Source: Primula veris
Lineage: Eukaryota; Streptophyta; Magnoliopsida; Ericales; Primulaceae
Assembly: GCA_963682055.1 (NCBI GenBank)
Contig: OY821741.1
Location: 1,557,501-1,621,500 of the forward strand
Direction of reading: 5' to 3'
Length of the DNA stretch: 64,000 nt
Position 1 is the stretch's first letter; the number at the start of each line of letters is the position of its first letter. Positions 48,040-58,324 of this stretch are shown in pieces. Made by a program: the position numbers and the translations under genes. The notes beneath the pieces are model-generated. The model had not been told where the DNA came from, searched no databases, and saw only the letters and a program-made list of their open reading frames with translations.

Positions 48040-50716
48040 ATGAATTACAACTATGGTTATGACAACAACCAATGGAATAACAACAATGCGAATTCATCCA
48101 GTGGCTCAAACGATGAGCTAACTGATTATTCAGAGCACTTTGAAGTTGATGAATTGACTTGGAAAACAAGGGATGAATTGACTTGGAAATTGGGGTTTCA
48201 TTCTTACGATTCGTAGGTCTGGAGGGGGTGATGGGAGCAGAACACCGTATGCTGATATTGTGTGTGATAAATCGGGGGTTTACGAAAAAAAGAAACCATC
48301 TTCCGTAAATTCAGGTACAAAGAAAAAAGATTGTCCATTTTTCATTAAAGGTTACGTAGTTAATGGTGAATGGATGTGTCAAGTAGAAAATGGACAACAT
48401 AACCACCCACCTCCAACTTACCTCCAAGGGCAAGCACGACGTGCTCGTTTAACCTAAGATGAAAAAGAAATGGTTAAAACTTTAAGGCAAAGTAGTTTTA
48501 AAGTTAGTGCAATATTAGGGGCCATAAAAAATCGAAATCCTGACAATGTATCAAACACAAAAACGATACATAATTTTTTGGCTGGACTGAAATTTAAAGA
48601 ACGAGATGGTAGAAACCCGATACAGGAACTGTTTAATTTGTTGGATAGACATCGCTACACATTCTACTATAATATGAACCCAACAACCCATTGCCTTGAG
48701 AACTTGTTTTTTGCACACCCCGATTCTATAAGGATGTTCAAAGCTTTTCATGATGTCTTGTTAATGGATTATACATATAGAACAAACCGTTTTAATATGT
48801 CATTTCTAGAAGTCGTAGGAATGACATCAACGAACCAAACATATTGTTTAGGTTTTGTTTTCATGAGTGATGAGACAAAGGAAAGTTATATATGGGCATT
48901 GGAAAAATTCAAAGATACATTGGAGGGTTGTATACTACCTAGGGTGTTTGTAACCGATAGGGAAATGGCCTTGATAAATGCTTTATCCGTTGTTTTTCCC
49001 GATTCTCATCATATTTTGTGCACTTTTCATATTGCAAAAAATGTTTTGAAAAACTGCCGTAAAAAAATCCCTGACGAGGAGTGGCAAACGTTTCTAGATG
49101 ATTGGGGTTTATTGGTTGATTCTGAGTCGATAGAGGAGTACAATCATAACCGAGCTTCTTTCAATTCCTCTTACAAATCGTACCCTGCTGTGATTAAGTA
49201 TGTAGACAAGCTTTTAAATGATTATGCTGAAAAGTTTGTTGCATGCTATACCAACCATACAACACATCTAGGTAACAGAACTAGCAATCGAGCCGAACAA
49301 CAACATGATAAGCTAAAAAGATCCCTTTCCACAAATACTGGCACGCTTGAAAATGTTTGGGTAGAGGTGAATAGAATTCTAGAAAAACAGTTTGAGGATA
49401 TTAAGATGAAGTTGGATAAATGCAAGTCTTATTTTCCACATTCTGAATGAACACCTCTATTTATAAATCTTAGGTCGTATATCACACACTATGCCTTTGA
49501 TTTATTATTTCAAGAACACAAAAAATGTAGTGGCCAGGCTGATGAGAATTGTTCTTGCGGTTTTAAATTGTCTCACGGTTTACCTTGTCATCATATTATG
49601 AGTGAACATATTTTATTCGGGAAGCCTCTTCCTCTAGAATATATTCATCCATTCTGGAAAAAATTAGACGTAATTGATGATAATGGGAACACCGATGATT
49701 ATGGGGTAGAGGGTGATGTAGAAGAGTTTAAAAGTGTTTATGCTAGCAAAACTAATGTTGAAAAACGGCGTATGAAAACACAACTCCGAGAGATAACCGT
49801 ACCATCTAGAACATCCATGAATGACCCCGAAGTGAGACAAAATAGGGGGAGACCTAGAAAAGGAGACAAATCTAGTAAGAGAGATAAGTCGGGATGGGAG
49901 TATGTGGAGGAACAGAGTGTTGGTGCTAGTAGGGACAAGGGCAAAGGTAAGGCGGATGAAACACCGGAGGTAAGGGTAAACCCAACTAGGAGGCCGCGAA
50001 ACCAGAACCCTAAACCCACCCCCAATAGGCCAACCTTTCTGTACAGTGACCAAATACGGGTCATGTTACATAGTTACATCGAAACGGTTTATGATGTGCG
50101 TGGGGATGGTAACTGTGGGTTCCGGGTATTTGCAAATGTGACGGGTAAACAGCATGGGGAAGATGATTGGTACGCGGTAAGATGTGAGCTGTTTCAAGAG
50201 CTGCAGCAAATGAAAGGTGTTTATTATGAGCTGTTTGAGAATCTTGATTTTGAAGGTTACCGGTATGATTATATTTTATCAAGTTTAAATTTTTATCATG
50301 CTACAAATCCCGCACCTTCTGAGAAATGGATGAGATTTCCGTCTTATGGTTTTTTAATTGCTTCTCATTACAATATGCCAATTGTATTGTTGTCCTTATG
50401 GCAAAATAAAAATGGAGGGGTACAAGTGTGGAACGCCACTTTTTTACCTCTTTATACTGGTCCGCCTTAGGGAACGACATATTACATCCCGACTGTAATG
50501 GTGTTCGTCAACAGTTGTCACTATGCTCAGGTTATTCCTAAAGAAGGGATCTTCCCAATGACAGGAATTATAGCACGGTGGGAACAAACACGCACTGAGG
50601 CAGCTGCGCCATGGAATGAACTTTTTCGACCGAATTTCAAGTTATATATGGCGCTGGAAAAGCAATCGGGAAAGCAAAAAGCAAATGAAGAAGAAGCTAT
50701 AGACCTAAGTCCATAA
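48040..50716 (+). pseudogene. FAR1-type MULE transposase fused to OTU domain, MULE-1 copy, decayed
   Basis: Opens MNYNYGYDNNQWNNNN as in MULE-2. A small rearrangement near 48165-48210 shifts the frame; thereafter one frame runs to the end with stops at 48455 (TAA, Gln in MULE-2), 49448 (TGA, Arg in MULE-2) and 50468 (TAG). Domains: zinc-binding N-terminus ending GQHNH, DDE core (LLMDYTYRTN, FVTDREMAL, SNRAEQQHDK), SWIM finger (CSCGFKLSHGLPCHH), AT-hook (RGRPRK), then without a stop into the OTU domain with catalytic GDGNCGFR. The TAG at 50468 falls before the probable catalytic His segment NSCHYAQV. This copy shows that transposase and OTU are one frame in the ancestor. Confidence 0.88.
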
Positions 50717-51275
50717 TCAGTTTTTTATTTTTTATTTTATCTAAATTACTCTTTTTTTCAAGTTGTTGTAAATTTATATGATGTAAACAAATGTTTAATA
50801 AATATGTTTTATGAAATTTAGTTCATGTTTGCATATTGAGTTAATTTCTTTTATGAAATTTATATAATTTATGATTGTTTCATTCAAGAAAATTGACGAT
50901 TGACACCAAATTGACGACTTAGTTAATGTTTCATATTGCGTTATACAAGTGTTAAAAACAAACCAAAAAAACTTCACAAAAATTGACGATTTAGTTAATG
51001 ATTCAATAAATATCAACTTATACACTTGACAAAAATATAACATGAACCAAAAACATAAAATTTATCAAATCAACTTTTTTTGTGTGTAAATTTTGTGTTT
51101 ATTTTGAGAGATTGTTAGAATATTGGTAATTTATTTTATGTAAAATTTTAAAAATAAGACATTTAGTTTTTTTATTAAAAAAATCATGTTTAATTTGAAA
51201 AAAATATTCAGTATTTTAATTTTAATTATTAGAATTTTAATTTTAATTTTTAATGTGTAAATTCTGAAAAATGAT
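50717..51275 (+). other. 3' flank of the MULE-1 transposase
   Basis: AT-rich, with repeated ATTGACGATTTAGTTAATG phrases near 50890-51000. Clearly similar to the corresponding regions of MULE-2 (53923-54597) and MULE-3 (62923-63457), so part of the element. No gene. Confidence 0.75.
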
Positions 51276-51393
51276 GCAGACCGTAGATTAAATCTACGGT
51301 TTACAGTTATTCACTGCAAACCGTAGATTTAATCTACGGTCTGCATCATTTTTCAGAAATGGCTGTAAACCGTAGATTAAATCTACGGTCTGT
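51276..51393. repeat. Subterminal palindrome cluster, right end of MULE-1
   Basis: Three palindromes with core CCGTAGATTAAATCTACGG, the same type as at the left end. Confidence 0.93.
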
Positions 51394-51480
51394 GCGTTTT
51401 TACAGATATTTTGAAGTTTAAAAATCCATCCTCTTTATGAATGTCTTATTTAAAAATCCATCCTCTTTATGAATGTCTTA
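51394..51480 (-). repeat. Right TIR of MULE-1 and a tandem copy of the end
   Basis: The TIR is 51394-51433. The 32 bp at 51417-51448, which include the last 17 bp of the element, the target duplication and seven flanking bases, are repeated exactly at 51449-51480. Confidence 0.9.
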
Positions 51481-53722
51481 TTTTTGCATTGGATTCGTTT
51501 CGAATAGAGAATTTGATGCATTTGTTCAATTTCTTCTACCCTATCATAAGAGACATAATTAGCAATTGAATTTAATATAATAATAACACATATACTGCTT
51601 ATGTTTAGGTCACCCTAAATTCTCCAATAAGATGTTGGCATGTTGCGATCATCATCAATTTTTATAAACAAATGTCAGAGTTAATTTATTTTTTTATAAG
51701 CAATAAAATGTTAAGAGTTAATTTGAAGCAAATGAATGAACCTTTTAATTTAACATTTGAAGAAAAAGAAACCAGAATCATTGAAGATAAGTTTTTCAAA
51801 CCAAAAAACTCAACACAAATCTAACTTTCTAAACTAGACAAATCAGTTAAAAATGAAATTTGAGATTAAATTACAATTGAAGAATGTGATTGTGCCAAAC
51901 ATAAACTTTGATTTAATCGGTCTAGGACTCAGTTATTATAAGTTCGCAATTTGCGTTGTTACGATACTTAAATAGTGTTTTTCTTGATGTTTATACTTGG
52001 TTTTTTCATGGTTTTAAATTTAATTGTCACTTTAATTGATCGTCTATATATGTTAAAAAACAGACTTCGCTTGCTAGGATATATAGTTCCTTTTTCTCTT
52101 TTACAATGTTCCAAATTTGCTACAATTCTAAATAGGTTACTCGTGCGGTTAAACACCTTTACTCATTTGGGATCACTGGCCCAAACCCAAAGCAACCAAT
52201 TTATATATAAAAAAAAAAGTTGAACTTTTTGTTTTATTCTTGAAATTGAATTTGCAATGCTAGTTTAATGATGCAAAAAAAATAGAGAGGAACATTTTGT
52301 TTTATTCTTGAAATTGAATTTGCAATGCCAGTTTAATGATGCAAAATCATTTACTTTTCTTAAAAAGAAAATCATTTAAAAGGATGTAATTTCAGAAAGT
52401 TATTAATAAGTTACAACAGAAATTAAAGAAGCATGTGAAATACTGCAGGTTTTTCTTGGTTGACAGTTGTCTCCATAGCATTGATAAGTTGCACCAAGTA
52501 CTAAGTTAGAACTTATTACACTTTTACTAACCATAGTAATAGTAATAGATAAAAAAAAAAACTAACCATACTAATATAATATTGGATCCATAAGTATTAA
52601 TATTACGACATTTTAAGGTGTATCCAAATATAAATAAAAAATAAAAACCGATCTTAATTAAGGATCAAGTACTAGTCACGGTCCGGTCAGTTTGAGTTGC
52701 AAAATGTTCATAAATTAACGAGTACAACTTGTTAAGAAATTGTCAATAACTTCAAATCGTGTCACGTCGGTAATTTCCCCGAGCTCATAACATTGGATCC
52801 ATCCAATTAATATTACGACTTTCAATTTTAAGGTGTATTTACTATCTTTTACTTTATTAGTAATTTAAGATGTATCCAAATATAAATAAAAAATGAAAAC
52901 CGATCTTAAGGATCAAGTACTAGCTAGTCACGGTCTGATCATTTTGAGTTGCAAAATGTTCATAAAGAAACGAGCAAAACTTGTTAAAGAATGGTCAATA
53001 ATTTGATATTACGACATCACTTATGGAAGAGGTGAAACACTTGTACTAACCATAATGTTGGATCCATAAGTATTAATATTACGAGATTTTAAGTTGTATT
53101 ACTATCTTTTACTCTATTAGTAATTTAAGATGAATCCAAATATAAATGAAAACCAACCTTAAGGATAAAGTACCAGTCACGGTCTGATCAGTTTGAGTTG
53201 CAAAATGTTCATAAAAAAACGAGCATAACTTGTTAAGAAATGGTTAATAATTTGAAACCGTGTCACATCGATGATTTTCCGAACCAAGTTTTTTTTTACC
53301 ATGGAGAAATCATGATATATCCTCTAGAGAAAAGGAAAAAATAACAAATCATTTAAATCATGGAAGGTTATAAACCCCAAAAACCGTTTGATGTAAAAAT
53401 CTGTATTAAAAGTCATGTCTACATTAAAAGTCATCAATATTATGAGACCATCTTTAAAGAGATTTAAGGAAGTAATTTTTCTTGTTATTTTGCTTTTTTT
53501 TATTTGAATTTATTCTATGGTAAGGTCGTTTTGACCATTTCGTTATTAATGAAATTGGGTCTCCCCAAGGTTTACATAAAAAAGTTTAAAACAATCTGAA
53601 AAAAATAAGAAGTAAAAAAAGAACAATAGGGAATTTGCTTTTTGTTTTTTTAATTTGTTATTACTGTATAGCATAGTATAAAATATAAATCATTGAACAT
53701 AATGATAAGAGTTTAAAGATGT
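51481..53722. other. Spacer between MULE-1 and MULE-2
   Basis: No gene. 52227-52346 holds two copies of TTGAAATTGAATTTGCAATG and flanks (about 55 bp). 52575-53290 holds three diverged direct repeats of about 215-255 bp (see separate entry). The rest is AT-rich. Confidence 0.55.
52575..53290. repeat. Three diverged direct repeats, unit about 215-255 bp
   Basis: Each copy starts near TTGGATCCAT (about 52583, 52794 and 53050), runs through AATATTACGA, TTTAAG.TGTA, AACCGATCTTAA and TCACGGTC.G.TCAGTTTGAG, and ends in ATGTTCATAAA...AACTTGTTAA. Not part of either MULE. Confidence 0.8.
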
Positions 53723-53731
53723 CATGTAGAA
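53723..53731. other. Left target-site duplication of MULE-2 (CATGTAGAA)
   Basis: Identical to 62509-62517. Confidence 0.9.
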
Positions 53732-53770
53732 GAGGTTGGCTGTTTATACAGCAATTTTTCTTTTAAAACG

Positions 53771-53922
53771 CTGTAACCGTAGATTAAATCTACGGTCTAC
53801 AGTCATTGACTGTAAACCGTAGATTTAATCTACGGTTTACAGTTAAAATCTGTAAACCGTAGATTAAATCTACGGTTTACAGTCAATGACTGTAAACCGT
53901 AGATTAATCTACGGTTTACAGC
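53771..53922. repeat. Subterminal palindrome cluster, left (transposase) end of MULE-2
   Basis: Four palindromes with core CCGTAGATTAAATCTACGG and arms CTGTAAA/TTTACAG. One lacks a central base or two. Between them is CAGTCATTGACTG, itself an inverted repeat. Confidence 0.93.
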
Positions 53923-54597
53923 AGTTTTCAGGTTTTTTGGTTTAAAAAAAAAATAAAAAAATCTGAGAATTAAAATTAAAAAACTGAATAACTTTTTCAA
54001 AATAAATATGATTTTTTTAATAAAAAAACTAAATGCCTTATTTTTAAAATTTTACATAAAATAAATTACCAATATTCTAACAATCTCTCAAAATAAACAC
54101 AAAATTTACACAAATTTACACAAATAAAGTTGATTTGATAAATTTTATGTTTGATATTTATTGTATAAGTTCAAAATTTTACATGTTATATTTTTGTCAA
54201 GTGTATAAGTTGATATTTATTGAATCATTAACTAAATCGTCAATTTTTGTGAAGTACCTTTGGTTTGTTTTTAACACTTGTATAACGCAATATGAAACAT
54301 TAACTAAGTCGTTAATTTGGTGTCAATCATCAATTTTGTTGAATGAAACAATCATAAATTATATAAATTTCATAAAAAAAATTAACTCAATATGCAAACA
54401 TGAATATCAACTTATAAATTTCATAAAACAAATTTATTAAACAAAATTTACAACAAAATTTACAACAAAATTTACAACAAAATTTCATAGAACTAAATTT
54501 CAGAAAACAAATTTATTAAACATTTGTTTACATCATATAAATTTACAACAATTTGGAAAAAATAGTAATTTACATAAAATTAAAAATAAAAAACTGA
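53923..54597 (-). other. 3' flank of the MULE-2 transposase
   Basis: AT-rich and similar to the MULE-1 and MULE-3 flanks. A short internal repeat ACAAAATTTACAACAAAATT lies at 54440-54485. Confidence 0.7.
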
Positions 54598-55272
54598 TTA
54601 TGGACTTAGGTCTATAGCTTCATCTTCATTTGCTTTTTTCTTTCCCGATTTCTTTTCCAGCGCCATATATAACTTGAAATTAGGTCGAAAAAGTTCCTTC
54701 CATGGCGCAGCTGTCTCAGTGCGTGTTTGTTCCCACCGTGCTATAATTCCTGGCATTGGGAAGATCCCTTCTTCTTTAGGAATAACCTGAGCATAGTGAC
54801 AACTGTTGACGAACACCATTACAGTCGGGATGTAATGTGTCGTTCCCCGATGCGGACCAGTATAAAGAGGTAAAAAAGTGGAGTTCCACATGTTTACCCC
54901 TCCATTTTGATTTTCCCATAAGGACAACAATACAATTGGCATATTGTAATGAGAAGCAATTAAAAAACCATAGGACGGAAATCTCATCCATTTGTCAGAA
55001 GGTGCGGGATTTGTAGCATGATAAAAATTTAAACTTGATAAAATGTAATCATACCGGTAAGCTTCAAAGTCAAGATTCTCAAACAGCTCATAATAAACAC
55101 CTTTCATTTGCTACAGCTCTTGAAACAATTCACATCTTACCGCGTACCAATCATCTTCCCCATTCTGTTTACCCGTCGCATTTGCAAGTACCCGGAACCC
55201 ACAGTTACCATCCCCACGCACATCATAAACCGTTTCGATGTAACTATGTAACATGACCCATATTTGGTCACT
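54598..55272 (-). pseudogene. OTU-type cysteine protease domain, C-terminal extension of the MULE-2 transposase
   Basis: Same frame as the transposase but cut off by TAG at 55275-55273 (Tyr in MULE-1), and split again by TAG at 55113-55111 (Gln in MULE-1). The second part could start at its own Met (MKGVYYELFENLDF, 55107) and is open for 169 codons to 54598, ending EAIDLSP. OTU features: the GDGNCGFR-type catalytic Cys block (seen cleanly in MULE-1, here between the two stops) and NSCHYAQV with the probable catalytic His. OTU proteases remove ubiquitin in other systems; here that activity is only inferred. Without Cys and His in one chain this copy should be inactive unless the stops are read through. 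Confidence 0.75.
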
Positions 55273-57297
55273 CTACAGGAAGGTTGGCCTATTGGGGGTG
55301 GGTTTAGGGTTCTGGTTTCGCGGCCTCCTAGTTGGGTTTACCCTTACCTCCGGTGTTTCATCCGCCTTGCCTTTGCCCTTGTCCCTACTAGCACCAGCTC
55401 TGTCTTCCTCCACATACTCCCATCCCGACTTATCCCTCTTACTAGATTTGTCGCCTTTTCTAGGTCTCCCCCTATTTACTCTCACTTCGGGGTCACTGAT
55501 GGATGTTCTGGCTGGTACGGTTATCTCTCGGAGTTGTGTTTTCATACGCCATTTTTCAACATTCGTTTTGGTAGCATAAACACTTTTAAACTCTTCTAGA
55601 TCACCCTCTACCCCATAATCATCGGTGTTCCCATTATCATCAATTACGTCTAATTTTTTCCAGAATGGATGAATATATTCTAGAGGAAGAGGCTTCCCGA
55701 ATAAAATATGTTCACTCATAATATGATGACAAGGTAAACCGTGAGACAATTTAAAACCGCAAGAACAATTCTCATCAGCCTGGCCACTACATTTTTTGTG
55801 TTCTTGAAATAATAAATCAAAGGCATAGTGTGTGATATACGACCTAAGATTTATAAATAGAGGTGTTCGTTCAGAATGTGGAAAATAAGACTTGCATTTA
55901 TCCAATTTCATCTTAATATCCTCAAACTGTTTTTCTAGAATTCTATTCACCTCTACCCAAACAGTTTCAAGCGTGCCAGTATTTGTGGAAAGGGATCTTT
56001 TCAGCTTAGCATGTTGTTGTTCGGCTCGATTGCTAGTTCTGTTACCTAGATGTGTTGTGTGGTTGGTATAGCATGCAAACAACTTTTCAGCATAATCATT
56101 TAAAAGCTTGTCTACATACTTAATCACAGCAGGGTACGATTTGTAAGAGGAATTGAAATAAGTTCGGTTATGATTGTACACCTCTATCGACTCAGAATCA
56201 ACCAATAAGCCCCAATCATCTAGAAACGTTTGCCACTCCTCATCAGGGATTTTTTTACGGCAGTTTTTCAAAACATTTTTTGCAATATGAAAAGTGCACA
56301 AAATATGATGAGAATCGGGAAAAACAACGGATAAAGCATTTGATAAGGCCATTTCCCTGTCGGTTACAAACACCCTAGGTAGTATACACCCCTCCAATGT
56401 AACTTTAAATTTTTCCAATGCCCATATATAACTTTCCTTTGTCTCGTCACTCATGAAAACAAAACCTAAACAATATGTTTGGTTCGTTGATGTCATTCCT
56501 ACGACTTCTAGAAATGACATATTAAAACGGTTTGTCCTATATGTACAATCCATTAACAAGACATCAGGAAAAGCTTTGAACATCCTTATAGAATCGGGGT
56601 GTGCAAAAAATAAGTTCTCAAGGGAATGGGTTGATGGGTTCATATTATAGTAGAATGTGTAGCGATGGCTATCCAACAAATTAAACAGTTCCTGTATCGG
56701 GTTTCTACCATCTCGTTCTTTAAATTTCAGTCCGGCCAAAAAATTATGTATCGTTTTAGTGTTTGATACATTGTCAGGATTTCGATTTTTAATGGCCTCT
56801 AATATTGCACCAACTTTAAAACTACTTTGCCTTAAAGTTTTAACAATTTCTTTTTCATCTTGGGTTAAACGAGCACGTCGTGCTTGCCCTTGGAGGTAAG
56901 TTGGAGGTGGGTGGTTATGTTGTCCATTTTCTACGTGACACATCCATTCACCATTAACTACGTAACCTTTAATGAAAAATGGACAATCTTTTTTCTTTGT
57001 ACCTGATTTGACGAAAGTTGGTTTCTTTTTTTCGTATACCCCCGATTTATCACACACAATATCAACATACGGTGTTCTGCTCCCATCACCCCCTCCAGAC
57101 CTACGAATCGTAAGGATGAAACCCCAATTCCCAGCCACATCAGCAAGATCAGCAAGCATTTCATCCCTTGTTTCCCAAGTCAATTCATCATCTTCAAAGT
57201 GCTCTGAATAATCAGTTAGCTCATCGTTTGAGCCACTGGATGAATTCGCATTGTTGTTATTCCATTGGTTGTTGTCATAACCATAGTTGTAATTCAT
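55273..57297 (-). CDS. FAR1-type Mutator-like (DDE) transposase of MULE-2, full-length core
   Basis: 674 intact codons. The N-terminus is Asn-rich. The FAR1/WRKY-GCM1-like zinc domain spans about 80-130 (Cys82, Cys105, His127, His129). The MULE transposase core follows with Asp250 (LLMDCTYRTN), Asp313 (VFVTDREMAL) and Glu426 (SNRAEQQHAK) as the likely catalytic triad. The SWIM zinc finger CSCGFKLSHGLPCHH is at 511-525, an AT-hook RGRPRK at 609-614, and a Lys/Arg/Pro-rich end. The stop at 55275 replaces a Tyr codon just before the OTU domain. Close match to MULE-1 without its stops, so this copy could supply transposase for related elements. Tandem repeats upstream (57434-57815) and the PMD gene behind them lie in the same orientation. 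Confidence 0.92.
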   Translation of the reverse strand: MNYNYGYDNNQWNNNNANSSSGSNDELTDYSEHFEDDELTWETRDEMLADLADVAGNWGFILTIRRSGGGDGSRTPYVDIVCDKSGVYEKKKPTFVKSGTKKKDCPFFIKGYVVNGEWMCHVENGQHNHPPPTYLQGQARRARLTQDEKEIVKTLRQSSFKVGAILEAIKNRNPDNVSNTKTIHNFLAGLKFKERDGRNPIQELFNLLDSHRYTFYYNMNPSTHSLENLFFAHPDSIRMFKAFPDVLLMDCTYRTNRFNMSFLEVVGMTSTNQTYCLGFVFMSDETKESYIWALEKFKVTLEGCILPRVFVTDREMALSNALSVVFPDSHHILCTFHIAKNVLKNCRKKIPDEEWQTFLDDWGLLVDSESIEVYNHNRTYFNSSYKSYPAVIKYVDKLLNDYAEKLFACYTNHTTHLGNRTSNRAEQQHAKLKRSLSTNTGTLETVWVEVNRILEKQFEDIKMKLDKCKSYFPHSERTPLFINLRSYITHYAFDLLFQEHKKCSGQADENCSCGFKLSHGLPCHHIMSEHILFGKPLPLEYIHPFWKKLDVIDDNGNTDDYGVEGDLEEFKSVYATKTNVEKWRMKTQLREITVPARTSISDPEVRVNRGRPRKGDKSSKRDKSGWEYVEEDRAGASRDKGKGKADETPEVRVNPTRRPRNQNPKPTPNRPTFL

Positions 57298-58324
57298 TTT
57301 GGAAAAGTGTTTGTTTGTATATTTTATTGGGGAGAAATGAGGAATTTTTTAGAGATTTCCGAAATGTGTTTGTGTTTGATTTTATGGTTTGTTAGAATTG
57401 GCAAAATTGAGCCACATTTATAGTGTAAGTTTACACTACAAACCGTAGATTACTTTTACGGTTTGTAGTGAATTTTTGGTGTAGTCATTTTCAAACTTTA
57501 ATAATGCATTGAGTAGTCATTTTCGGATAGGGTTGTCAAGTCATAATAATTCAAAAGTGATAAGGTGTTGTCGGAATTATTTTGATAGATATGGCATCCA
57601 ATGTCATTTACACTACAAACCGTATATTACTTTTACGGTTTGTAGTGTTTTTTTTGGTGTAGTCATTTTCAAACTTTAATAATGCATTGAATAGTCATTT
57701 TCGGATAGGGTTGTCAAGTCATAATAATTCAAAAGTGATAAGGTGTTGTCGTAATTATTTTGATAGATATGGTATCCAATGTCATTTACACTACAAACCG
57801 TAGATTATTTTTACGGTTTGTAGTTTTTTTTTTTTTACGTTATTAACGGTGATTCGGTGCAAAAAGTACATTCGTAAAGTGGCGCTGCTTAAATCAGGGG
57901 TACAAACCGTACATTACTTTTACGGTTTGCACAGAATACATGCAAACCGTACATTTAATGTACGGTTTGTATGAAATCTGTACAAACCGTACATTAAATG
58001 TACGGTTTGTATGTAAATTTCAGAATATTTAGGGTTTTTTTAGGGTTTAGGGTTTAGGGTTTAGGGTTTAGGGTTTAGGGTTTGTAATTTAGGGTTTACG
58101 GTTTACGGTTTGTAAAAACTCAATATTGGTCCTATCAATTAAAATACAGAATATTTTTTACAAACATACAAATCAAACATACGAATCAAATTAAACTTAC
58201 GAAATTATAACGTACAAATCAAACATAGAAATCAAATTAAACGTACGAATTTATAATATTCCAACCCTAGCTAAGAATAAAACTGACAAATCAAACATAG
58301 AAATCAAATACAAAAACAGTGCAT
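57298..58324 (-). repeat. MULE-2 intergenic region: tandem repeats, palindromes, telomere-type array
   Basis: 57434-57815 holds two complete and one partial copy of the 178-bp unit seen in MULE-1. 57902-58013 has three palindromes (cores CCGTACATTTAATGTACGG and variants), against one clear counterpart in MULE-1. 58028-58116 is a telomere-type array. The remainder is the 3' flank of the PMD gene. Confidence 0.85.
58028..58116 (+). repeat. Interstitial plant telomere-type repeats
   Basis: Six perfect TTTAGGG units at 58039-58080, with a further unit at 58028 and degenerate ones to about 58116, where the sequence turns into TTTACGGTTTACGGTTTG. MULE-1 has no such array at the matching place. Confidence 0.95.

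Larger units (their letters stand above)
43113..51433 (+). mobile_element. MULE-1: composite Mutator-like element with PMD gene and FAR1/OTU transposase
   Basis: 8321 bp flanked by the exact 9-bp duplication TTTATGAAT (43104-43112 and 51434-51442). The terminal inverted repeats open AAGGATGGATTTTTAAAC at left and GAGGATGGATTTTTAAAC read inward from the right, continuing to AAAACGCACAGACC and then the palindrome cluster. Layout: TIR, palindromes, CAGTCAGTCCCT repeats, direct repeats, PMD gene, 178-bp tandem repeats, transposase, palindromes, TIR. Both genes are decayed, but the domain order is clear. The 9-bp duplication is the Mutator-superfamily size. Confidence 0.93.

Noticed and set aside
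54598..57297. PKS-NRPS hybrid synthetase, a name I recall being given to similar plant proteins
   Set aside because: No ketosynthase, adenylation or carrier motifs; the domains seen are FAR1-type zinc, DDE, SWIM and OTU.
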